Of a stretch of DNA of 64,000 nucleotides, positions 20,548-28,386 are shown one piece after another. Every line of letters starts with the position of its first letter. Positions within the stretch are counted from its first letter, which is position 1. Source of the DNA: Paractinoplanes brasiliensis (GTDB taxonomy: Bacteria; Actinomycetota; Actinomycetes; Mycobacteriales; Micromonosporaceae); NCBI RefSeq assembly GCF_004362215.1, contig NZ_SNWR01000001.1, positions 1,364,001-1,428,000 on the forward strand. The letters run 5' to 3'. The notes beneath the pieces were generated by a model, which was not told where the DNA came from, made no database searches, and saw only the letters and a program-made list of their open reading frames with translations. The position numbers were made by a program, and so were the translations under genes.

Positions 20548-21846
20548 GTGCAGTTCGACGTCATGCGCTTCCCCTCGTACGCTTTCGACCCCGCGACCGG
20601 GGTGGCGACGTTCGACTACGTGCTCGACGGCCCGTCCCCGCTGCGCTTCACCGAGACGATCACCCTGCCGGTGTCCGACGGGCCGGCGCCGCCCGCCCTC
20701 ACCCGCGTGCTCGGCCTGCTGCACGTGGTGGCCGGGGTCAGCTACTTCAAGGTGGGCGCGCCCGCCCGCGTGATCGCGCCGGAGCCGGTCGCGCCCGCCG
20801 TCGCCGACTTCTTCACCGCCGTCTACACCAAGGGCATGGCCGAGTACGCCTACCGCAACCAGCTCCCGCATGTGCTCGAGCTGGTCGTCGAGACACCCGG
20901 GGTGCTGCCCGCGGCCGCCCCGGTCGACAACAGCCAGGGCCGGCCGCTCTCGGCCGTCGGCGGCGGCAAGGACTCGATCGTCACGCTGGAGATCCTGCGC
21001 GCGGCCGGGCTCGACCCGGTGCCGTTCTCGGTCAACCCCAACCCGGTGATCGTGAACGTGAACGCCGCCTCCGGCCTGCCCGCCCTGGCCGCCCGGCGCA
21101 AACTCGACCCGCGGCTGTTCGAGCTGAACAAGGCGGGCGCGCTCAACGGCCACATCCCCGTCACCGCGATCAACTCGCTGATCGCGATCGCCACCGCCGT
21201 CTGGCACGGCCTCGGCCCCGTGGTGATGTCCAACGAGCGCTCCGCCTCCGACCCCAACCTGATCTGGAACGGTCACGAGGTCAACCACCAGTGGTCCAAG
21301 GGCGTCGAGGCCGAAGGGCTTCTGCGGGCCGCCGTGACCGCCCACGCCGGCCTCACCGAGCCGTACTTCTCGCTGCTGCGGTCGCTCTCCGAACTGCACA
21401 TCGCGCAGCTGTTCGCCCGTCACACCCAGTACGACGACGTGGTCACCAGCTGCAACAAGGCCTTCAAGCTGCACGACCCCACGGCCCGCTGGTGCGGCGA
21501 CTGCCCCAAGTGCCGCTTCGTCTACCTGGCGATGGCGCCCGCCATGGACAGGGCCCGCCTCAACAAGATCTTCGGCCACGACCTGTTCGCCGACACGGCG
21601 CAGTTGCCCGGCTTCCTGGAACTGCTCGGCATCGACGCCCACAAGCCGTTCGAGTGCGTCGGCGAGGTCGAGGAGTCGCTGGTCGCCCTCTCCATGCTGG
21701 ACGACGACGCCCCCGTGCTGGTCGCGCTGCGCGAGGCCGTCCCCGCTTCGGCCTGGTCGGCCGCCTCCCGCGACGACGTCCTCACCCCGGGCGGGCCGAC
21801 TTTCGTCCCGGCGGCCTACGCCAAGATCCTGACCGACGCGCTCTGA
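20548..21846 (+). CDS. murL: MurL: UDP-MurNAc-L-Ala-L-Glu epimerase
   Basis: 432-residue cytosolic protein matching MurL, which inverts the terminal glutamate of UDP-MurNAc-L-Ala-L-Glu in an ATP- and magnesium-dependent reaction. A PP-loop-like nucleotide site (AVGGGKDSIVTLE, about 137-148) and a Cys-rich stretch near residue 315 (RWCGDCPKCRF) are visible. It replaces the need for free D-glutamate from MurI. The GTG start has AGGAG 7 bases upstream. It is divergent from murD2, and a small cupin gene follows 8 bases after the stop, probably in the same operon. The family is firm; whether the organism also has MurI cannot be seen here. Confidence 0.88.
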   Translation: MQFDVMRFPSYAFDPATGVATFDYVLDGPSPLRFTETITLPVSDGPAPPALTRVLGLLHVVAGVSYFKVGAPARVIAPEPVAPAVADFFTAVYTKGMAEYAYRNQLPHVLELVVETPGVLPAAAPVDNSQGRPLSAVGGGKDSIVTLEILRAAGLDPVPFSVNPNPVIVNVNAASGLPALAARRKLDPRLFELNKAGALNGHIPVTAINSLIAIATAVWHGLGPVVMSNERSASDPNLIWNGHEVNHQWSKGVEAEGLLRAAVTAHAGLTEPYFSLLRSLSELHIAQLFARHTQYDDVVTSCNKAFKLHDPTARWCGDCPKCRFVYLAMAPAMDRARLNKIFGHDLFADTAQLPGFLELLGIDAHKPFECVGEVEESLVALSMLDDDAPVLVALREAVPASAWSAASRDDVLTPGGPTFVPAAYAKILTDAL

Positions 21847-21854
21847 GGACCGAC

Positions 21855-22274
21855 GTGCTCGACAACACCGCCCCCGCCGCCGCTCTGCTCGGTGGCCCGG
21901 TCGCCGACCCGGCTGTCTACGTCGGGAAGGCCGACCTCGACGCCCCTGGCGAGCAGGGCTGGCTGCTCGGGCATTTCCGCCCGTCCGGCGACCCGCGGCA
22001 CAGCGCCGACGTCGAAATCAAATGGGGGCGCCACCCCAAAGGCGACCGCCGGGCCCAGTGGGTGACCGGCGAGCAACGCACAGCCCTGCTGATCCTGATC
22101 AGCGGCCGCTTCCACGTCGAACTCCCCGACCGTACGGTCGTCCTCACCGAACCCGGCGACTACGTCGTCTGGGGCAAAGGTGTCGACCACTCGTGGCTTG
22201 CCGAACAGGAGTCCGTGGTCCTCACCGTCCGCTGGCCCTCGGTGGCCGGCTACAAGGTGCCGCAGCCTGAGTAG
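21855..22274 (+). CDS. Small cupin-fold protein
   Basis: 139 residues with a single cupin barrel: RTALLILISGRFHVELPDRTVVLTEPGDYVVWGKGVDHSWLAEQES shows the GRF..EL..R...L..GDYV..G...H pattern, split below into its two motifs (GRFHVELPDR and PGDYVVWGKGVDHSW). Typical metal His residues are only partly present, so it may bind a ligand rather than act as an enzyme. The GTG start has GAGGA close upstream. It follows murL by 8 bases, suggesting a link to the MurL pathway or its regulation, but no role is known. It ends 3 bases from the convergent globin-reductase gene. Confidence 0.75.
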   Translation: MLDNTAPAAALLGGPVADPAVYVGKADLDAPGEQGWLLGHFRPSGDPRHSADVEIKWGRHPKGDRRAQWVTGEQRTALLILISGRFHVELPDRTVVLTEPGDYVVWGKGVDHSWLAEQESVVLTVRWPSVAGYKVPQPE

Positions 22275-22277
22275 GGG

Positions 22278-24401
22278 CTATTCGGGCGGGTCGTGGTGGA
22301 TGCGGGACGGGGCCACGCCCAGCTGTTGCAGGGCCACGCTTGTCGCGGCCAGCATCAGCGGCGGGCCGGCCAGGTAGACCTCGTGGCCGGACCATTCGCC
22401 GTAGGCTGCGACCGCGTCGGTGACCAGGCCGGACGCGTACGGGCCGGGGTCGCCCTCGGAGACGACCGGCACCACGGTGGCCCGGCGGGCGGCACGCGCG
22501 ATCGCGGCGATCTCGTCGATGTCGTAGAGCTCGCTCAGGTCGCGTACACCCCAGAACAGCACCGCGGATCGGGGGTCACCGGTGTCGGCGAGCTCGGTCA
22601 GCAGAGCCTTCAGCGGGGCGACACCGGTATCCCCGGCGATCATCAGGAGGTCGCGCCCCGGGTCGGCAGGCATGGTCATCGCGCCCTCGGCCCGGCCGAT
22701 GCGTACGGGGTCGCCAACGCGCGTGTGGTGCACCAGCGTGCCGCTGACGCCCGTCGTGGTCTTGGCCCGTACGTGCAGCTCGACCAGGTCGTTGCGGCGG
22801 GGCGCGCCGGCCAGCGAGTAGGGCCGCCAGATCGCCGGCAGGCCCGGCACCTGAATCCGCGCGTACTGCCCCGGGCGGAACGGCATCGGCAGCGACGGCC
22901 GCAGCCGCACCACGGCCAGGTCGGGCCGGCGCAGCTCGTGCGAGACAACCGTCGCGTCCCACACCGGCTGTTCGTAACCCGCGCGGGCCCAGCCGTGCGC
23001 GATCCACTCGTACGCGTGCTGCCACGTCGACCGCCACGCCAGGTCGAAATCCTGCCGCCACTGCCCGGGGGCCATGCCCGCCCGCATCGCCTCGGCCAGC
23101 GCCGCCCCCACCAGCTGCAGATGCCCCGGTTCCACCCCGCAGGCGGCCAGCGCCGCGCCGAGCCGCCCCGTGCCCTCGACCAGGATCGGCGGCCGGTCGA
23201 GATGGTGCACCAGCCAGGTCAGCGCCCTCGCCAGCTGCGCGGACTGGGTCTCGGCCCCGCCCGGCACCGCCGTACGCAACGACGGGTGCGCCAGCAGCAG
23301 CGCCGCCCGGAGCCGTTCGGCCACCTCACCGGGCCCGCCCGCGAACGTCAGGCTGGTGCTGAGCAGCCGCTGCGTCTGGAGCAGCAGAGCGTCGTCGGCC
23401 GGGTCCATGCCATCACCGGTAGCGCCCGTCCGCGACACCATCGGCGGCATGACATGCGGCAACTCGAACCCCGGCAGCCGCGGCGCCGGCGTCCGCGTCC
23501 CGCTCTCGGTCTGCGGCTCTCCGTGCAAAAATCCACCCTCGTCCCGTACGCGGTGACCACCGCCCGACGCCCACTCGGGCCGGGCGCCGCCCTCCAACTC
23601 GTTGCCCTCCAGCCGACGCGGCCAGACCACCGGCGTCACCACCCCCGGAGCCCGCCGCACCGGAAGCCCGGTGAACTGGTTCCGGTTGGGCCGCCCCACC
23701 GCCTCCACATCGGCGAAGCGCCCCGCCTCATCGGGCGTCGGCAAAGCCTTACCCGCCGCGGCCCCGCTCTCACCGGCCGGCTCGCCACGATCCGCCGCCG
23801 GCAGCTCGGCTGGTCGCAGCGGCGGCTCGGGCTCGGGCTCGGGAACATCCGACGAGGCATCCCACCCGCCGGGGACCACACCGTCGCGTCCCGGTTTCGT
23901 CGGGTCGGTCCTCGGCGCAGCCGTGACGTGCCGGACCGGGCTTCTGTCCCAGAAAGACCGCCCCGGGGCCGGCCCGTCCCCCTCGGGTGTCCCGGCCTCG
24001 CCGGCTACCTTGTCCGCGCCGGCGGGACTCGATGTGTCGTCACCCGCGCCCGCCTCACCCGGCACGCCCTCACCCGGCACGCCCTCACCCGCACCGGTCC
24101 GGCTCGCTCCCTGCCGGGCAGGCGCCGCGGACGCCCATCGCGGACGCAACGGCCCACCGGCCTCCTCACCCGTGTGCGGCGGAGCCGAAGGCAGACCCGG
24201 GCGCGGTGCGGCGGGCGGCAACGCCTCGTGAGGCTCGGCCGGGGGCAGCGCGATGTGGCCGGTTTCCTCCTGCTCGCGCAGGGCCTCGGCCGTGTCGGCG
24301 ATGCCCGCGGCCACGGCGTCGGGGGCCGCCTGGCGCAGGCGGATGGCCCGCAGCAGGGCGAGCAGATGCTGGTCCGCCCCGGAACCCGATCCGGACGACA
24401 C
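22278..24401 (-). CDS. Globin-like/FAD-NAD reductase protein with disordered N-terminus
   Basis: 707 residues. About 1-320 is low-complexity and rich in Pro, Gly, Ala and Glu, probably disordered. About 340-480 is a flavohemoglobin-like all-helical globin region (GVEPGHLQLVGAALAEAMR, WRQDFDLAWRSTWQHAYEW). The C-terminus is a ferredoxin-NADP reductase module with FAD motif RPYSLAG (526-532), NAD motif GDTGVAP (590-596) and YLAGPP (about 676-681). Aligned to flavohemoglobins, the place of the proximal heme His appears to hold Leu (AALAACGVEP), so heme binding is doubtful. The GTG at 24401 is chosen because a TACGGT -10 lies at 24445-24440 and a GGGGG run precedes the start. Confidence 0.75.
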   Translation of the reverse strand: MSSGSGSGADQHLLALLRAIRLRQAAPDAVAAGIADTAEALREQEETGHIALPPAEPHEALPPAAPRPGLPSAPPHTGEEAGGPLRPRWASAAPARQGASRTGAGEGVPGEGVPGEAGAGDDTSSPAGADKVAGEAGTPEGDGPAPGRSFWDRSPVRHVTAAPRTDPTKPGRDGVVPGGWDASSDVPEPEPEPPLRPAELPAADRGEPAGESGAAAGKALPTPDEAGRFADVEAVGRPNRNQFTGLPVRRAPGVVTPVVWPRRLEGNELEGGARPEWASGGGHRVRDEGGFLHGEPQTESGTRTPAPRLPGFELPHVMPPMVSRTGATGDGMDPADDALLLQTQRLLSTSLTFAGGPGEVAERLRAALLLAHPSLRTAVPGGAETQSAQLARALTWLVHHLDRPPILVEGTGRLGAALAACGVEPGHLQLVGAALAEAMRAGMAPGQWRQDFDLAWRSTWQHAYEWIAHGWARAGYEQPVWDATVVSHELRRPDLAVVRLRPSLPMPFRPGQYARIQVPGLPAIWRPYSLAGAPRRNDLVELHVRAKTTTGVSGTLVHHTRVGDPVRIGRAEGAMTMPADPGRDLLMIAGDTGVAPLKALLTELADTGDPRSAVLFWGVRDLSELYDIDEIAAIARAARRATVVPVVSEGDPGPYASGLVTDAVAAYGEWSGHEVYLAGPPLMLAATSVALQQLGVAPSRIHHDPPE

Positions 24402-24700
24402 TGGAACACCCCCGCTTCGCGGATCAGTCGACCACGACAACCGTACTGCCGGACGGGCCGCCCCGTCGCTCTACCGCTGCGCTCGCGCAGGAATCGGTCT
24501 CGCGGTTGGCGGCCGGTCACCGGGGACGACCAGTTCCGCGGTCATGCTCGACATCCTGCGCCGCCCTCCGACATTTCCTGCCGCACGAAAAGCCCCTTTT
24601 CTGGGAATCCACTGCGAATCCGGGGTGGCTTTGGAAGGCTGCATCCAGGATCCCGACGGTTGCCCCCGGGCCGCTCGGCTTGAGCCCACGCGAGGCGGAG
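24402..24700. other. Gene-free stretch between globin-reductase gene and IS110 element
   Basis: No reading frame here looks coding. On the minus strand it carries the promoter of the globin-reductase gene (TACGGT at 24445-24440). The rest shows nothing recognisable. The exact right boundary of the IS110 element probably lies between about 24700 and 24715. Confidence 0.5.
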
Positions 24701-24723
24701 CCATGAGACATCCTCTGTCAACC

Positions 24724-25992
24724 TCAAGCAGCCTGTTTGAGGGCGTGGGTGCGGTGGGCGGTATGGACGGCTTCGTCGTAGCGCACGTTCAGGCGCAGGC
24801 AGTGCCAGAGGATCTCCAGCCAGCGGTTGCCGAGGGCACGCAGGGCAGCGTTGTGACTCTTGCCTTTGGCGATCTTGGCGTCGTAGAAGGCGCGGGCCCA
24901 GCCGGATTGCTGCAGGCTGCAGAAGGCCCATTGATGTACGGCGTTGCCGAGGTAGCGGTTGTAGGCCAGGCGGCGGGCGATGACGAACTCGCTGCGTCCG
25001 GAGCGTCTCGTGACCGGGGCGGTCCCGGCATAGCATTGCAGGGCGTTGGGTGTGGTGAACTGCTCGACGTGTTCGCCGATTTCACCGGCGACCCTGGCGG
25101 CGAGACGATCACCCAGGCCAGGCATGCTCAGGTAGATCTCGCCGCCAGGGAACGCGTTCCCCGGCCGGGGCTCCTTCGGCTGCTTCGCCCGGCCGACACG
25201 CGGGCTTCCCAGAAGCAGCTCACCCATCCGCCGCTGCCAGACCCGGCGTTGCTCGCGCAGCAGCAACAGTTGCGCGGCGGCCAGCCGGATGCTGCCGGCC
25301 TTCGCCCGGGCCAGCTCCGGGCGCACCGCAAGCCGCGGGCTGTTCAGGGCAGCTATGACCCGTTCGGCGAACCGGTCGGGCCAGCCGTGCCGGTTGGCGC
25401 GGGCCAGGGCTTCGACGGCGTCACGGCCGGCGGCGGCCAGCTCGGTGTGGCTGGGCCAGCGCTCGAGCAGGCGCAGGAACACTGCCGCGCCCAGGTCGCC
25501 GTCGGCGATGTCGATCGCGGCGGGGAACACCGCGAGCAGGTCGGCGCGCAGCCGGTTACCCAGGCGCCGTTCGTCGCGGGCGGCCCGGTCGTCGTCACGA
25601 GCAATGGCCCGCAGCTCCGCGCCGAGCTCGCCGTGCGGGATCAGTTTGCGCAGCTCGACAAAGGGGTCGAGGGCCAGCAGGCAGCAGATCCGTGCGTCTT
25701 CGGCGTCGTCTTTCTTCTTGGCCGGGCCGCGGCGGCGGGCGACCAGGTCCGGGTTGACCGGCAGCACGGTGAACCCGGCATCGAGCAGGGCCTCGACCAG
25801 CAGCCCGTGCCGGGTTTCCAGCACGACCCGGACCTCGGCCGGGTCGGTTTCCAGGGCCAGGCAGCGGGCGACCAGCCGGGCCACCCCTTCGGGGCCGTGG
25901 TCGATGCGGAACTGTTCGATTACCCCCTTGCCCGGCACGCCCAACGCGACGTCATGGTGGTCCTCGGCCCAGTCCAGACCGACTCCCAGCAC
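24724..25992 (-). CDS. IS110-family transposase
   Basis: 422 residues. N-terminal RuvC-like DEDD domain (about 1-180: Asp7 in GLDWAED, Glu59 in LETRHG, Asp96/Asp99 in KKDDAEDAR), a coiled middle part, and a C-terminal Transposase_20 domain (about 285-380: SMPGLGDRLAARVAGEIG, then YAGTAPVTRRSG with the candidate catalytic Ser). IS110 transposases are RNA-guided recombinases using a bridge RNA made from the element's non-coding end. The GTG start has AAGGAGG 6 bases upstream. All visible catalytic residues are intact, so the element may be active. Confidence 0.95.
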   Translation of the reverse strand: MLGVGLDWAEDHHDVALGVPGKGVIEQFRIDHGPEGVARLVARCLALETDPAEVRVVLETRHGLLVEALLDAGFTVLPVNPDLVARRRGPAKKKDDAEDARICCLLALDPFVELRKLIPHGELGAELRAIARDDDRAARDERRLGNRLRADLLAVFPAAIDIADGDLGAAVFLRLLERWPSHTELAAAGRDAVEALARANRHGWPDRFAERVIAALNSPRLAVRPELARAKAGSIRLAAAQLLLLREQRRVWQRRMGELLLGSPRVGRAKQPKEPRPGNAFPGGEIYLSMPGLGDRLAARVAGEIGEHVEQFTTPNALQCYAGTAPVTRRSGRSEFVIARRLAYNRYLGNAVHQWAFCSLQQSGWARAFYDAKIAKGKSHNAALRALGNRWLEILWHCLRLNVRYDEAVHTAHRTHALKQAA

Positions 25993-26165
25993 GGCAACCT
26001 CCTTCCAACTCGCAGGTCAGGTGCGGTGGAGGCGCGGCGTCGTGCTGATGGACCAGTCCTCACGGGACAACATCCTCGAAGGCGTCAGACCTCCACCGGT
26101 CACCTCCGAGGACGCCGTCTCATGTCAGTCCTCGAGGGACAAGCACCCAAAGCGTTCCTCGGAGG
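25993..26165 (-). ncRNA. Candidate IS110 bridge RNA
   Basis: Non-coding left end directly upstream of the transposase, of the length and place of known IS110 bridge RNAs. On the minus strand it can fold a 7-bp stem cgaggac/gtcctcg enclosing a 14-base loop (tgacatgagacggc). Alternatively a 6-bp stem ggcgtc/gacgcc encloses a 24-base loop. Two copies of a 17-base unit CAGTCCTC(NN)GGGACAA occur on the plus strand at 26054-26070 and 26126-26142. The loop bases CATGAGAC recur at the element's right end. Folding was done by eye only. Confidence 0.5.
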
Positions 26166-26171
26166 CTCCCG

Positions 26172-26858
26172 ATGACGAAAGAAGGTACTGCCATCAGCAT
26201 CAGCCACCATCACACGGCCAGCGGCCGGCCGTTGCGGGTGTCCCCGGCGTGGGTCGGCGGGGCCGGGTCCGCGCAGCATGACCACCTTCTCCCCGTACGG
26301 GAGGCTGTCTGGGTCTGGAGCGTGCGCAGGTACGCGCGAACGGCCCTGTGGGCACTGCCCGCCGCCGCCCTGCTCCACGGCTGGACCACCCTGGGCATGG
26401 ACACCCCGCCGGGCCCGCTCGTGGTCACGCTTGCCGCCTACTGGCTCTCCACCATCGCCATGATCGCCCTGGCCGGCCTGCTCGCCGGCACCCGCACCCG
26501 CCGGTCCGCCGTCGCCGGCCTGCTCGTCGGCCTGGCCGGTTTCGTTCTCAGCCTCCCCCTGGCGGCCCTTCCCGACGACATGGCCGCCGCCGGTTCCCCG
26601 CTCACGGCCGCCCAGTTGCAGACGGCCGAGGTGGTCGCCTCGGCCGCCGTCGGGGTGGGCTGGACGCTGCTGGGCTGGGCCGTCTTCCGTTGCCGCCTGG
26701 TCAACCCGGCCGACGGCGTGCTGCTGATGCTGGCCGCGGCCACGATCGGCGCCGGCGCGCACGCCCAGCGCCCGCTGCCCACCGTGGGCGCGTTGCTGCT
26801 GCTCGCCGCGGGCACCGGCCTGGCCTGGACCGCGGGCCGCCTGATCCCCCGGCACTGA
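26172..26858 (+). CDS. Putative integral membrane protein
   Basis: 228 residues; from about residue 55 on it is hydrophobic with about five membrane spans (ALWALPAAALLHGWTTL; PLVVTLAAYWLSTIAMIALAGLLAG; and others). It was not recognised. The first 50 residues are His- and Gly-rich and unlike the rest. The ATG at 26172 has a good GGAGG 6 bases upstream, but this site sits at the IS110 edge, so the true start may be later (for example GTG at 26322) and the N-terminus may have been altered by the insertion. It is followed 87 bases later by the DHFR-like gene. Confidence 0.55.
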   Translation: MTKEGTAISISHHHTASGRPLRVSPAWVGGAGSAQHDHLLPVREAVWVWSVRRYARTALWALPAAALLHGWTTLGMDTPPGPLVVTLAAYWLSTIAMIALAGLLAGTRTRRSAVAGLLVGLAGFVLSLPLAALPDDMAAAGSPLTAAQLQTAEVVASAAVGVGWTLLGWAVFRCRLVNPADGVLLMLAAATIGAGAHAQRPLPTVGALLLLAAGTGLAWTAGRLIPRH

Positions 26859-26945
26859 CTCCTCCCCGGGCACGGTTCTGCCCGACCCTGGTGGCATGCT
26901 CGACGCAGGCCCGGTTGACCCCGGGAACCGGCGAAGGGAGCAGCC

Positions 26946-27533
26946 ATGGCCAAGGTGGTCGCCGACATCTCGGTGTCGCTCGACGGATTTGTCACCGGCC
27001 CCGATCCCGGCCCCGAGCAGGGCCTGGGCCGCGGCGGCGAGGGCCTGCACACCTGGGTTTTCTCCGGCGACGCGACCGACCAGCGCGTCCGCGAGGAGGC
27101 CACGGCCGCGACCGGCGCGGTGATCATGGGCCGCCGCCTGTTCGACGTCGTCGACGGCCCCGGCGGCTGGAACGACGAGATGGGTTACGGCGCCGACCTG
27201 GCCGCCACGCCCCCCGTGCTGGTCGTCACCCGCACCCCGCCGGCTCAGGTCCGCCTGGCCGACCGGTTCACGTTCGTGGTCGACGGGCTGGCCAGCGCGA
27301 TCGAGAAGGGTCTGGCCCTGGCCGGCGACCGCGAGGTCGTGGTCATGGGCGGCGGCGCGACGGTCCGCAGCGCGATCGACGCGGGGCTGGTCGACGAGCT
27401 GCGCCTGCACCTGTCCCCGGTGCTGCTGGGTGGGGGCGTCAGGCTGTTCGACGGCGCCACCCCCCGCACCCTGCGGCAGATCCACGTACACCCGTCCGGC
27501 CACGCCACCCACCTGACCTACCGGGTCGACTGA
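26946..27533 (+). CDS. Dihydrofolate reductase-like (RibD C-terminal family) protein
   Basis: 195 residues of the DHFR/RibD-C fold. The N-terminus VADISVSLDGFVTGPDP is typical of the 'dihydrofolate reductase family' in actinomycetes; the NADPH site shows GAVIMGRRLFDVV, and the second half carries VMGGGATVRSAIDAGLVDELRLH. These proteins are NADPH-dependent reductases of mostly unknown substrate and are distinct from true FolA. The ATG has GAAGGGAG upstream. A SpoU methyltransferase gene follows 5 bases after the stop, so the two are likely co-transcribed. Confidence 0.9.
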   Translation: MAKVVADISVSLDGFVTGPDPGPEQGLGRGGEGLHTWVFSGDATDQRVREEATAATGAVIMGRRLFDVVDGPGGWNDEMGYGADLAATPPVLVVTRTPPAQVRLADRFTFVVDGLASAIEKGLALAGDREVVVMGGGATVRSAIDAGLVDELRLHLSPVLLGGGVRLFDGATPRTLRQIHVHPSGHATHLTYRVD

Positions 27534-27538
27534 GCGTC

Positions 27539-28345
27539 GTGCCCGAGGTTCACCTGATCACCGACCCGGACGACGACCGCCTCGGTGACTACCGCGCCCT
27601 GACCGACCTCGAGCTGCGCACCAGGTGGGAGCCGCCCAACGGGCTGTTCATCGCCGAGGGCGAGCTCGTGCTGCGGCGCGCCCTGCGGGCGGGTTACCGT
27701 CCCCGGTCCTACCTGATCGACGAGAAACGCACCGAGCAGATCCTGGACCTGCCCGGCGACGCCCCGATCTACGCGGCGACGCCGTCCGTGCTCGAGAAGG
27801 CCACCGGTTTCCACGTGCACCGGGGTGTTCTCGCCTCGTTCCACCGCGCTCCCCTGCGTACGGCGGCTGACGTGATCGCCACGGCGCGGCGGGTGGCCGT
27901 GCTGGAGGACGTCAACAACCACACGAACATCGGGGCTGTGTTCCGGGGCGCCGCCGCGCTGGGCATCGACGCCGTCCTGCTCTCCCCGACCTGCGCCGAC
28001 CCGCTCTACCGGCGCAGCGTGCGGGTCAGCATGGGCGAGGTCTTCGCGGTGCCGTACGCGCGTCTGGAGCCCTGGCCCGACGGTCTGCAGGTGCTCCGCG
28101 ACGCCGGTTTCACCGTGCTCGCCCTGACCCCCGCGCCCGAGGCCGTGCCGCTGCAGAAGGTGACCGGACGCGACCGTACGGCTCTGCTGCTCGGCGCCGA
28201 GGGCCCCGGCCTGTCCAAGCACGCCCTGGCGGCCAGCGACATCCCCGTCAGGATCCCGATGCGGCGCGGGGTCGACTCGCTCAACGTGGCCGCCGCGGCC
28301 GCCGTCGCGTTCTGGGAGCTGGGGCGCGACGATCCCGAGACATAG
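27539..28345 (+). CDS. TrmH/SpoU-family RNA 2'-O-methyltransferase
   Basis: 268 residues. The N-terminal L30e-like RNA-binding part (about 1-100: WEPPNGLFIAEGELVLRRAL) precedes the SPOUT domain with its three motifs: NNHTNIGAVFRGAAALG (motif 1), LLLGAEGPGLS (motif 2) and IPMRRGVDSLNVAAAAAVA (motif 3). It uses SAM to methylate ribose in rRNA or tRNA; the exact nucleotide is unknown. The GTG start lies 5 bases after the upstream gene's stop, suggesting translational coupling. A hairpin follows the stop. Confidence 0.93.
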   Translation: MPEVHLITDPDDDRLGDYRALTDLELRTRWEPPNGLFIAEGELVLRRALRAGYRPRSYLIDEKRTEQILDLPGDAPIYAATPSVLEKATGFHVHRGVLASFHRAPLRTAADVIATARRVAVLEDVNNHTNIGAVFRGAAALGIDAVLLSPTCADPLYRRSVRVSMGEVFAVPYARLEPWPDGLQVLRDAGFTVLALTPAPEAVPLQKVTGRDRTALLLGAEGPGLSKHALAASDIPVRIPMRRGVDSLNVAAAAAVAFWELGRDDPET

Positions 28346-28347
28346 AA

Positions 28348-28377
28348 ACGGCCGGCCCCTCGGAAGGGACCGGCCGT
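28348..28377. terminator. Hairpin between SpoU gene and SPFH gene
   Basis: 13-bp stem with one mismatch (28348-28360 with 28365-28377), loop cgga, centred between two convergent stop codons, so it may work in both directions. No clear U tract. Confidence 0.7.
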
Positions 28378-28386
28378 CACGAGACG

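Larger units (their letters stand above)
24700..26170 (-). mobile_element. IS110-family insertion element
   Basis: Transposase gene plus a long non-coding left end of about 180 bases upstream of it and a short right end, the layout of the IS110 subgroup. IS110 elements have no terminal inverted repeats and make no target duplications, so the ends given are estimates. An 8-base match (CATGAGAC) between the right end (24702-24709) and a loop of the non-coding left end supports the right boundary. The element lies between two genes and does not break a recognisable one. Confidence 0.75.

Noticed and set aside
24253..26175. 640-codon plus-strand frame opposite the IS110 transposase
   Set aside because: Shadow of the transposase, which has intact catalytic motifs and a good ribosome site.
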